Part shown: positions 43,238 to 54,600 of the stretch, piece by piece
How positions within the stretch are numbered: position 1 is the first letter of the stretch
Layout: every line of letters starts with the position of its first letter
Assembly (NCBI GenBank): GCA_019914995.1
Contig: CM034138.1
Coordinates: 4,030,001-4,094,000 of the forward strand
Source of the DNA: Acanthochlamys bracteata
Lineage: Eukaryota; Streptophyta; Magnoliopsida; Pandanales; Velloziaceae
DNA length: 64,000 nt
Direction: 5' to 3'
Notes under the pieces: generated by a model
Told to the model about the DNA's origin: nothing
The model's database searches: none
The model's input: the letters and a program-made list of their open reading frames with translations, nothing else
Made by a program: the position numbers and the translations under genes

Positions 43238-45738
43238 ATGGGCTTCGAAGTCGGCGCTGTTCCTTACAATCCCGACAGCTGGGGTCCACCGGACACTCCG
43301 GCGATCCCGCTCCTCTTCTCCAATCGCGATGCGACCAATATTCCCTTCGCTCCCTTCTCTCGCTCCAATAAGCTCGGCCGAGTTGCAGACTGGACTCGTT
43401 TTTCAAACCCTAATTCTTCAAACCCTAACTCACGCTTCTCCGCTTCGCTCTCTCGCGACGCCGTGTTCGATTTCGCTCTCGATGATTCTATCGTTCCTGA
43501 TGATGAAGATTCGAGTTTTAGGCTTGTTGATGGAAAGCCTCCGCCGAGACCCAAGTTTGGTCCCCGTTGGAGATTTAATCAACGCCCGCAGCTTCCTCAG
43601 AGGCGTGATGAAGAGGTTGAAGCTCGACGCAGGGAAGCCGATAAGGATCGCGCGAGACGCGATAGAATGTATCATCTTTCGCATCGCGGGATGAACGTTA
43701 ATGCTGCTAATGCCCGCGGCGGAGGCGGAGGACAGGTGCTGAAATCGTCGGTCGATATCCAGCCTGAATGGACCATGTTGGATCAGATACCGTTCTCAAC
43801 TTTCTCAAAGCTGTCCTTCAATGTTCCTGACCCGCCAGAAGATTTACTGGTTTGTGGCGGGCTGGAATTTTATGATAGATCTTATGATAGGGTCAATCCA
43901 AGGAATGACAGGAGGCTGGAGAGGTTCAAGTCCAGAAATTTCTTTAAGGTGAGCACTCTGTCATTCTTTCTTTCTGGGTTGAACAAAATATCAATAATTT
44001 AGCTCTTGAATCTTGGTTAGATTGTTGCTTCTGTAGTGTCCTTAATTAGCTATGCAACTTGTTTGTTTTTGAATTCCAATTAAGCCTGTACATAGATGTT
44101 TCACATCTGACTGTTACTTGTGACCCACATTGCATTGTGCTTCTTGTTACTCTATAGCTAAGAGACTAACAATCAAGTTCCAGTGTTGCATTATACTAGA
44201 AGTATAGTAGGGTTTGCGTGATGTTTAGAGAATCTTTGTTTTGAGTGCTTGGTTGTATAATGGGCTTAAATCTATTCTTGGACATTGGCAACATTGTAGT
44301 GTCTTGATGAGGATTTGAATCGTTGGATATTTAAGTACACTATAATTCTGATTCTGATGTCTTTTCGTGTTTCACAAGATTAGCTACGAGAGGGGAAGTT
44401 TAGCTTTTCTTCTTGCAGGCAACAATGAATTAATTTACATCATACACTCAAGAAGTGTTGTGGATTTGAAACTATTTGGCTGAGCAAGTGAGCATCCTTT
44501 TATGATTTCTGCTATTCTTACCTTAAATTATATGTTTTATGTCTTAGTTACATGTTCGGATCAATATATGAACTCATTTTGTAGAATCTACAGACATCAG
44601 TTGTAGGAATCAGATAGAGTTATAGGAAAATTTGTTGATTGCTGCCCTCAATGAGATTTTTGTTATGTTGTTCATAGGTCACCACCACTGATGATCCAGT
44701 TATCCGCCGGTTTGCCAATGAGGACCGAGCTACTGTCTTTGCAACTGATGCCATCCTATCCGCGCTCATGTGTGCCCCCCGTTCTGTCTATTCCTGGGAT
44801 GTTGTTGTCCAGCGTGTTGGTAATAAACTCTTCTTTGACAAGCGTGATGGATCCCAGCTTGACCTTCTTACTGTCAATGAGACTGCTCAGGAAGCCCTTC
44901 CTGAGGCCAAGGAAGACATCAACTCGGCGCACTCTCTTGCTGTTGAGGCCACATACATTAACCAGAACTTCTCACAGCAGGTACTTCTTCGTGATGGCAA
45001 CAAGCTCCAGTTTGATGAGCCCAACCCTTTTGCTGCTGAGGGGAGGAAGTTGCATCAGTTGCCTTCCGCTACCGTAAGTGGAAGCTGGATGATGACCTCT
45101 ACCTTGTTGCCCGCTGTGAGGTTCACAGTGTCACTGATGCCAAAGACCAGCGCTCGTTCCTAACTCTCAATGCCCTCAATGAATTTGATCCTAAGCACTC
45201 AGGGGTTGACTGGCGGCAGAAGCTCGAGACTCAGCGTGGTGCTGTCCTTGCTACTGAGCTAAAAAACAATGCGAATAAGCTTGCCAAGTGGACCGCCCAG
45301 GCCCTTCTTGCTGGTGCAGACATTATGAAGCTTGGTTATGTCTCCAGAGTCCACCCCAGGGACCACTTCAATCATTCCATCCTGAGTGTTTTTGGACACA
45401 AGCCAAGGGACTTTGCTGCCCAGATTAACCTCAATCCTGCTAACATGTGGGGCATTGTCAAGTCTGTTGTAGATCTGTGCATGAAGCTAAATGAGGGAAA
45501 GTATGTGCTTGTGAAGGACCCTGCCAAGCCCCAGATAAGAATCTATGAGGTGCCGGCTGATACTTTTGAGAATGACTATGTTGAGGAGCCATTGCCAGAG
45601 GATGAGCAGGTGCAGCCTCCTGCTGCTGATAATGAGGCAAATGTGATGGATGAGGCAGGTACCACTGCTGAAACTGAGGCTAATGCTGCTAAAGTTGACA
45701 GCGAAGCTGAGAAGGATTCAGCTGAAGTTTCTGCTTAA
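43238..45738 (+). CDS. EIF3D: Eukaryotic translation initiation factor 3 subunit d, with a one-base frame break
   Basis: Two exons, 43238-43948 and 44678-45738 (TAA), encode about 590 residues, close to the remembered 591 of the Arabidopsis protein. The N-terminus (MGFEVGAVPYNPDSWGPP) and an arginine-rich stretch near residues 120-145 fit the family. The second exon includes VTTTDDPVIRRFANEDRATV, SYxWDVVVQR-type sequence and, later, LARCEVHSV-like and FGHKPRDFAAQINLNPANMW segments. The acidic tail is typical. eIF3d binds the mRNA cap in specialised initiation and contacts the 40S subunit. In this sequence the frame shifts at 45040-45050: a GAGGGGAGGAAG run needs one extra G for the frame to continue. 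As written, translation would end at 45163. The remaining roughly 230 codons are open and conserved, which favours a sequence error or a very recent mutation. Confidence 0.93.
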
Positions 45739-46261
45739 GAACTGGTTGATTATACCTTCTTCAGCAGAATTTTTGGACAGAATTAAGTTGCAAAATCTTT
45801 TTGGATATACATTTATCCTACTATCTGATGTAGTATGTATTCCAGTGCTGCATGGAACCAATGATGTAGCAGTTTCTATGTGTTTTGGATGAGTTGAAGT
45901 TTGAGCATCTGTACTTGCTGTAACATTTCTGCTTTAAGGAGTGGTGCATGTTTTTGCGAGAAAAAGCTGTGTTGTTTCCTCACTGGGATGTTGAAACTGT
46001 ACTTGAACTATGCATGCGCTACGATTGCATAGAGGGTTATTTTGTTTCTTGCAGAACTTGTGTAAATTGCTTTTTGCAAAGGTTCCCTTGAGTTAACTCT
46101 AGGATTTTCAATTATTATGTTCACCCAAGCACTAACGATGCTTTTGCTTCTGGGTTGGCATGAATCTTCCAAGTCATTATGGTCAAGTTTGTTCATCTGG
46201 GGAATTAGAATTGTGTGGAATATGAAAGTTGGATATATTAGTGATTTTGAATCTTTTCAAT
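45739..46261. other. 3' region of eIF3d up to the hAT element
   Basis: The first 250 bases should be 3' UTR. Nothing further is recognised before the left end of the transposon at 46262. Confidence 0.6.
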
Positions 46262-46938
46262 CATAGTTGGCAGAAACGGACTGGACCGTTCGGATCGATC
46301 CGAAAATTTTCGACTCAGACTGCAAATTAATCCGAAAATCTTTGAACCCCACCTAACCCAGATTGAACCGTCCAGTTCAATTGAAAAACCGCTGAATCGA
46401 CCGGGCAGTTCAACCGGGAACGAAATACTTAATCTAAGTATCTGACTCGAGTCTTCAACAGCTGCTCAATCAAATCATTTGTTTCTCGATTTTTTCTTCG
46501 GCTAGCTGCTCTCATCTCCGCTGCTTGATCCGTTCACCTGAGCTAAGCTAAGCTACTGCCGATCAGTCTCTGATTCGTCTTTGATTTTTGTCTGCTCGGC
46601 ACCGTTTAGGTTTTCGTCTCTGTTCACTTGAGCTAAGCTACCACTGATCTCCGTTCATCTAAGCTAACATACTGCCGATCAGTTTCTAAATTTCGTCTAT
46701 GATTTTTCTTCTATCGATTTTCGTCTGCTCGGCACCGTCTCTCCGCCGCTGCGATTTTCTCCACCGGTGATTCATTCAATCACTCTTCGGTGTCTTTGCT
46801 ACTCTTTGCCTGCTGACGTGCTCTCATCTCCGCTTTTCTTCGTCTGTTGATTTCCTCTCTGTTGCTCGATCACTTGCCAGATCGTCTCACTGTCGGGTCT
46901 GCCACACCGTTGAAACGTGAAAGGAGATCTAATAAGCC

Positions 46939-49066
46939 GTGGCAATGTCTGGTATTGGTTCCAATCCTTTTTCAGATTCTGTAAGACAATCTTCAATAGC
47001 TCCAGCAACTCAAAATTCTACAAGAGTAAAAAATGATCCAGCTTGGGGTCACTGTAAGATTGATGAAATTGGCGGCAATAACAAGAGGAGCAAATTGGTA
47101 TACAGTTATTGTTCGCGAGTACTTGCTGAAGGTGGCATTAATAGATTCAAACAATATTTAACTGAAGTAAAAGGTGATATTAGAGCTTGAAAATCTTCTC
47201 CTGCCAATGTTCGCTATCAGATAAAGCTACTTATTGATGAGTTTGCTTCAAAAAATAGAAAACATCAGGAAATGCTGGATGAACAGAATCTATTTAGCGA
47301 ACACCATACAGAATATAAGGAGCAAGCTTACAACAGAGAGGTCAGATATATGCAGCTAGATCAGAGCACATTTACAGATCAGATCACACCAATTGCAGAT
47401 CATATAAAAAGAGAAAACTTAGGAAAGTATGTAAGTAAAAAGGGAAAAGAGATAATGCATTTGAATTCTTATTTTATACCGAGAACAACTCCAAATGCAC
47501 AACTTACTTTGAAGAAAGATATGGGCTTGCTATTTCTAAATGGATGATTGATGCATGTATATCATTTAATGCTGTTAATCCTATGTATTTTCAACCTATG
47601 GTAGATGCTATTGCTCGCATGGGTGCAGACTATAGAGCTCCTCGCTATCATACTTTCAGAAATGTTTTGTTGAAAAAGAATGTTGCAGAGACGAGGCGTT
47701 ATGTCGAGAGCTATCGTGATGCGTGGAAGAGAACATGGTGCACTGTCATGGCTAATGAATGATCAGATCACAATAGGAAAACTCTTATTAATTTTCTAGT
47801 TTATTATCTGAAAGGTACTATTTTTTCTCAAATCTGTTGATGCATCTAATAGTTCAAATACTGCAGACATGTTATATAAGCTCTTTTGAGAAGTTGTCTT
47901 ACGTGGGTGCTAAAAATGTCGTTCATTTTGTCACGGATAATGTATCTAATTACGTTGTTGTTGATAGACTATTGGAAAAGGAGTTTTGACATTTGTTTTG
48001 GTCTCCCTGTTTTGCACATTGTGTTAATTTGATATTTCATGACTTTGAAAAGTTAGATGAAGTTAGCAATTTAGTAGCACATGCATCTAGAATCACAAAG
48101 TAAATTTACAATCACTGCTTTTCTTTACATTTGATGAGACAATTTACATGTGGAAGGGAGATACTTAAACTAGCACTCACTCGCTTGTTACTAATTTTAT
48201 TACGTTGCAAAGCATTTTGGCTCAAAAAGATAGTTTGAGACCTATGGTAACATCAAAAGAATGGACAACTTCAGCCTATGCTAAAGAAAGTAAAGGAAAA
48301 CAATTTGTGGATGATCTGTTATCTCCTTCATTCTGGTCAGATTGTGCAACTATTGTAAAACTTACTGTTCCTCTAGTTCATGTTCTTCGCATTATTGATA
48401 GTGATGATAGGGTTTGAATGGGGGTATTTGTTTGAGGCTATTCATAGTGCTAAGGCTGAGGAGATTCAAGAAGAGTAAGGATAGAGTTACACCATATCTT
48501 AACATTATTAGAAATAGGTGGGATAATCAGTTAGGCAAATCTTTACATGCAGTTGGTTTTTGGCTCAACCGTTGTTATCAGTATGATAGTTTCTTTGAGG
48601 AAAAAATTTCTTCCACTGTTTCAGGGCTTCTTGAGGTCATTGAAAAGTTTGTTTTTGGTTGAGTTGATTAGTAAGTTGACTGGTGAAATGAAGCTATTTA
48701 GAAACGCTTTAGGAGACTTTAGACGTGTTTCTGCCATAACTAATCGTAAAACTCTGGCTCCAGGTTGTTATAGTTCTATTCTTGATTTTTATATGTTTAT
48801 GAATTGATTAACGACTATCATTTTCTTGTTTAGTATTCTAAAATTTTTGCTCTTGTAGATGAATGGTGCTTGTTATATGAAAATAGTGCTAACCATCTCC
48901 AAACGTTGGCCATTCGTATTTTAAGACAAATTTGCAGTGCATCATGTTGTGAAAGGAATTGGAGTATAATTGAACATATACATTCCAAAAAAAGAAATAG
49001 ATTAGAGCATCAACGTATTAATGATCTTGTATATGTTCATTGTAATTTGAGATTGAGACAATGGTA
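46939..49066 (+). pseudogene. hAT transposase remnant (BED finger, DUF659, hAT dimerisation regions)
   Basis: Successive frames carry family landmarks in order. First is a BED-type start (DPAWGHCKIDEIGGN, GGINRFKQYL), then a DUF659-like part (AxxYRAPRYHTFRN, VDAIARMGADYRAP), VHFVTDNVSNYVVVD, HCVNLIFHDFEKL, FWSDCATIVKLTVPLVHVLR, and the C-terminal CCERNWSIIEHIHSKKRNRL. In-frame stops occur at 47188, 47759, near 47988 and 48415, with frame changes between. In the BED finger, the first cysteine of the usual CxxC pair is a tyrosine (VYSYC) and the first zinc histidine also appears to be a tyrosine (KQYL), by comparison with the remembered family pattern. Confidence 0.85.
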
Positions 49067-49617
49067 ATACTTCTTCACTTATTCTATCTTTTTTATTGTT
49101 GAGTTTATTGTTCATACTTTCATTATATATGTTTTTATTAACTATATGTAACATATTAGGAGTCATTTCAAAGGTCAAAACTATGACCCTGTAGATGTTG
49201 GAGAATTTAGTGACAATGATGAGTGGATAACAATGGATGAACCACCAATTTTAACTAATGTGAGTTAGAGGCATTTTACAACCAATTCGAAGCATGGGCA
49301 ATTCAAGAAAAACCCGTTAATGGTATGTGTTTATTCTTTTACTTTTACTTAATAATATTATACGGTAAATTTAAGAATCTTGCTTCTGAATATAGTTGTT
49401 TTTTAGATACTGAAAATGAATTGAATCTTGATGATCTTGGTGTGGATGATGAGGAAAATGAGGAGAATGAAGAGGAAGATGATGAATATGGATATGCATC
49501 AGTGTTTCTCCAAGTAATGGTATGTTTTCTAATCCATGTCAATGTATATTCAGTCATTAATACATGTTTCTGTACTTATTATATTCTGTGACCATTTGAA
49601 AATTTTGTTACTATATT

Positions 49618-49750
49618 CTGTGCTTGGTATTCTTACTATTTTTGTGTTTTGAAATTCTGTACTTTGAAATTTCTGTACTTGGTATTCTTACTATTTTTGT
49701 GTTTCGAAATTTTGTACTTTGAAATTTCTGTGCTTGGTATTCTTACTATA
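49618..49750 (+). repeat. Tandem repeat of about 60 bp inside the hAT element
   Basis: The unit TTCTGTxCTTGGTATTCTTACTATTTTTGTG followed by TTxxGAAATTxTGTACTTTGAAAT occurs two and a half times. It lies in the non-coding part downstream of the transposase remnant. Confidence 0.85.
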
Positions 49751-50164
49751 TTACTGTTAGTAGGCATACTGTGTTGAATTTGTTCATTTTTTAGAATTGG
49801 TCTGGATGTTCATTTACACTTTCTGAAACAGCCACACTGTTAGTAGTGTTCATTTTCTCCATGTCTGGATGTTCACTTTCTGAAATTTGTATTTTTAGAT
49901 ATCTAGATGTTCACTTGCTAGAAGTTGTGTTTTTAGATTCATGATTCAAGATGTTCACTTGCTTGTGTTGAATACAAATGATTTGTTTAGGAATGTTTTT
50001 CTTCTAGTTTATACTTTTCTTTACTTGTCTGATTTGAATACTACTATTTAAGTTCTCATTTATGTATATATATCTATCTCAGTTCTCAGCACCTATATAC
50101 ATCTCTATGTATTTAGTTATCATTATCAGTTCTATGAATGATTCTAAATACTGATGTTAAGGAT

Positions 50165-50540
50165 GCAGACTGCTGGATGCCTGAATGCCTTATGCCTGGA
50201 TGCTGAATTTTCTGGATGCCAGAATGTTAGATGTCTGGATGCTTAGTGCTGATGCATGAAACTAGATGTGTAGATACTAGGGACTGCTGGATGTGTAGAT
50301 GCTAGGGTCTGCCAGATGCCTGGATGTTGGATGTGTAGATGTTTGGGACTGCTGGATGCCTAGATGATGGATGAGTAGATGTTAGGGACTGCTGGTTGTC
50401 TGGATATTGGATGTGTAGATGCTAGGACTACTGGATGTTGGGTGTAAAGATGCTAGGAATTGCTGGAAGCCTGGATGGATGCCTTGCAGTCTGGATGTCT
50501 GGATGGATGCAAAGAGCTACTGGATGGATGCAAACTTGTG
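50165..50540 (+). repeat. Degenerate minisatellite in the hAT subterminal region
   Basis: Units built from GGACTGCTGGATGxCTxGAT and GGATGTGTAGATGCTAG recur about eight times with 45-55 bp periods and some 12-14 bp subrepeats (GCCTGGATG). Array copies differ by point changes and small gaps. Confidence 0.85.
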
Positions 50541-50974
50541 TTACCATATACTAGGTATTTAAGTTCTGCATTTTGAAGTTATATTAAACTTTTTAAACAA
50601 GTGCTAGTTTTGTACTGTGTGGAACTATGGATTACTGAATTTACTGTATGAACTTTTAGATGGCTGTGAGCCTATGATGAGCCTAATAGCTGTCTTGACT
50701 CTTGAGGCACCAATCAATGTTGTGTTATATTAGTTGTATTTGTTATTGGTTCATGGTTGTTGTTGTGTTGTTATTTGAACTGTTGTAATTTGGTTCATGA
50801 TTGTTATTGGTTCATGATTGTTTTGTTTCATTATTTATTGATAGAATTGTAATACCTTATTATTGACTGTTTGTATTACTGACTGGCAGACTGATTGATT
50901 CGGCGGATCAATTCGAAAACTGTTAACCCGGATGACAATTTGGGTCGATTTTAGATTCGGATCTGTCAACTATG

Positions 50975-51693
50975 TTTTCACCAACCGTAATCATTTGTAA
51001 TTCTTTGTTCATGTGAGGCTAGCATAGATTGTATATAGCATCTGATATAAGAGTGTTTTAATTCTTAGAAAGTAAAATTTAGTTTAGTAAAACTGAATTG
51101 GTAAGAAATCGATTAGAAATGAATTTTTTAGATTCGGAGTAAATTAAAATATGAAAAATTTGATTCGGTTAACATTTGGCTAAAGAAGTGAGTTTTATGC
51201 AATTAAGACACACACTAAAGCAAGATATAAACCAAATCTTGTAATGGATTCGATTGAATCCAAGTGCTCCGAGTCTTTCTTTATCCGTTTGGTTCGTTAT
51301 ATACTTGCATCGAACCCGCGAAAACAAGTAAGTACTCCCACCCACCGCCTTCTCTATAAACCTGTTTGTACAAACTCGGACGCTTAACATTTCAATTCTA
51401 AACTTTACGTCCATATTTCCTAAATCCAAAAACTCAAACTTACAATTTACTCACATGAGAAGTCCCGTTTTCAGCGAAATAACTATAAGTGGGTTTTTTT
51501 GCAAAATATTCTTTTTTTCAATCTATTGATTCTACTGCTAATCTCACGGCCAAACTATAAACTAAACTAAACCTGCAAACCCCCATTCATTCGCCATTTT
51601 CCTTTCCTTCGATTACCTGCTCTTTCCGTAACTGACGCTCCTTCGTTTCAATATCTCTTAAGATTTTGAAGAAGAAGAAGGTATCCAAGACTC
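50975..51693 (+). promoter_or_regulatory. Upstream region of the riboflavin gene
   Basis: This is the space between the hAT element and the start codon of the RIBA gene. The last roughly 100 bases are CT-rich then purine-rich (GAAGAAGAAGAAGG) as in a leader. No clear TATA box was fixed. Confidence 0.4.
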
Positions 51694-54600
51694 ATGGCGG
51701 CTGCCGCGACTTCTTACGTCTCCGGCGTTGCTTCCCCTTGGTAATCTCTCTTTCTCATCTTCATATTTGTTTGGCCTTGTACGGGTTTGTATTGAGTTTA
51801 GTTGATTAAGGAACAAAATAGAATTTTCCAAATTTCTATACTGGCGTTAGGTGATCTTTTGATTTCCTTATTATCTTAATTAATTCATGCATTTTAGTCC
51901 CTTTTATTCATTGAGTTAGTAAGGAAAGTAGGATCTTGCTGTGTTTATGTTGTCGTTTTTTAGTTGTTATCTACACGAGATGGGACTAGAGGGATTGTGA
52001 AAGCGTAGAAACTACGGAAGCTATGTGATTTGAATTTATTTAGCTTGGTAGTTTAGGTGCCAACTGATCTGAAGCAGCTAGTCATCTGCATGATGTATAC
52101 GGATCTTTTTGACTGGTTGAACTCTGTATGTAAATTCTTATGCACTTGGTAACTATCATTTGTCCGTTTTCTTGAAATGTACTTCATTTTGAAAAGAATT
52201 TTGCCTTGTGTATAAGTTGCATGTCTGTTAAAGCATGTTAGCACATCTATATTAACACATACTTGAAGATTCGTGAGATGAAATAGATAGATAGAATCTA
52301 CTCTCACAGGAGGGAATCATTTTTAACCGCCAATGAATGATTCCTGTGAACGCATGATGCAGAAATTTGTACTTTGTTTCCTCTTCAAAAGAGAAATTTA
52401 GCTCAGGCACATACGAGTTTTGGCTCATGAATATATGTAGGCTGTACCATTGAACTTAAAATTCATAGATTAGATTATCTTCCTCTACCTGTTATGAATT
52501 CCTTTTGTACTTGCTTGTGATTGAGGTGGTACAACATGGTAGTTCCAGCATGCGCTACTTCTTTCTTCACTTCCTTCTTGAGATTTTACTAGGTAGTATA
52601 TTCGTTTGTGCTTTTCATATTATACTATCAAGGTTTACATAATGTTTGTCTGGAACTATGTGCCTTTGCTAACTTAATTCATTGTTTAACTGAAAGAAGG
52701 TGCTTGTGCTTCAAGAAATTTAAGGGGTTGCAGTGTATTGGTCCAACTCCAGCATGGAAGCAGACTTCAGGGTTGGCATTAGTCAGCATTAGGAGAGTTC
52801 CAGGTGTCAATGTAAATGGCGGATCAAATAAGTTAAACACAGTCTGGGCTACCACTTTAAATTATCCCAGTGATAGCTCATTAGCGGATCCAAGTCGTAC
52901 AAGTGGACAGGAGAGTCTATCTACTTGTCCCACGCTTCAAGCAGATGCTGTAGCACTCGGTGCAATTTCTGCTGACATGGGCCCTGGAAGTGATGAGTTT
53001 TTTGTTGAAGATACTGAGCAGGACTTAGATTGTCCAACAGAAGGCTTCTCGTCTATACCTGAGGCTATTGAAGACATCTGCCAAGGCAAGGTTAGTTATT
53101 ATTTATGTTTCTTGGTAAAATCTGTTGAAGATGGACTGACAGGCATATAATTTGCAGTATGTTATTGTTGTGGATGACGAGGACCGTGAAAATGAGGGAG
53201 ATCTCATAATGGCTGCATCTTTGGCAACGCCAGATGCTATGGCTTTTATTGTACGACATGGGACTGGAATTGTATGTGTGAGCATGAAAGGAGAGGACCT
53301 TGACAGGCTACAACTTCCTCTTATGGTCTCAGACAAGGAAAATGAAGAGATGCTTTGCACGGCATTTACTGTTTCCGTGGTATGTGCAATATCTATATTT
53401 AAAATCATTTAGGGGTGCATTTATCGAGCATAATTGTTCTTCCAAATCTGGAGAATCTATTGTGTATTGAGTGATACATGTTCAATGTCTTTTTGAATTG
53501 GAAAGATGAAGTTGGAGGTGCAATATGGATTTATGTGACACTTTTGTTTATGGCATGATGTTCATTTTTTTTCGTTGGACATCATTTAACCCACATATCA
53601 TTTTCTTTATTCACTTACCTTTGTTAACAATTAGCATAATTCTTGGGGAAGTGCTTAAGTGCTTCCAGTGCAGTTTATTATTATTATTTTTCTTTCCAAT
53701 TATGCCTCCTTGCACTATTTGCATACACATGCTTAAGTGTTGTAGAAACTTTTGAAGTATGTTGGTACTCCCAACTGGCATCTATTCTGTACGTGCTGTT
53801 TTCCATTTTGTTTCAGCTTCTTGTAAAATTCACTTTCAAGTAATGAGTTTGAGCACCTATCGATTTTGGGAGGGTGATTGAGGTTTCTTAGTCAGCGACT
53901 GTCCTGACTAATGATTGTTCTTAAAAAATGTGATATTCATCAAGACATTCCTAGGACAAGTTTATGTCAAGTTAAAACCAACAGAAGAGTTGTTATAGTA
54001 TCTTGTCTTGACATGGCTGCAATTTGTTGGGTATGTACAATCTGGAATGTGATGCCTTTAGCACCCAGTCAAGTGGGGCTTTTAATGGGAAGTTGGTTGC
54101 TACGTAGTAGTTGCCATGATGCAGTGCTTTCATCCTTTTCTTCCGCTATTGCAAACCATATAGACCATTGTATATGCATTGTCAACCCTCTCACTAGTAA
54201 TGCAGGGATGTATGTTCATTTGGTTCTCATTAGGTGGAGAAAACTCTAACCAAATGATGGTTGACAGAATGCAATACTTTCCATCCTTTTCTTTTTTGCA
54301 AACCTATAGAACATTGTCTGCATCGCGAACTCTCAATAGTAATGATGTGGTTTTTTTTAAGTTGTTTCGTATTGTTTGTTTCTCAATAGGGTGGAGCTAA
54401 TTCCTTGCTGGAACTTGCAAATGATTCTCTATACTTCGACTCCTGACTTTAAGTTTACAGGATGTTTATTCTTCATCATTTGGCTGCTCTTTCCTTAAGC
54501 AAGTGATTAATGCAGGACGCTAAAGAGGGCACCACAACTGGAGTATCAGCTAAAGATAGAGCAAAGACAATATTGGCTCTTGCATCTCCTGATTCAAGGC

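Larger units (their letters stand above)
46262..50974 (+). mobile_element. Degenerate hAT-superfamily DNA transposon with terminal inverted repeats
   Basis: The left end reads CATAGTTGGCAGAAACGG. The right end, on the complement, reads CATAGTTGACAGATCCG. The flanks TTTTCAAT (46254-46261) and TTTTCACC (50975-50982) agree at six of eight positions, as a decayed 8 bp target duplication would. Between them lies a broken transposase of the BED/DUF659/hAT-C type. The subterminal right part is filled with tandem repeats. The element is 4.7 kb, a usual length for an autonomous hAT, but it cannot encode a working enzyme. Confidence 0.88.
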
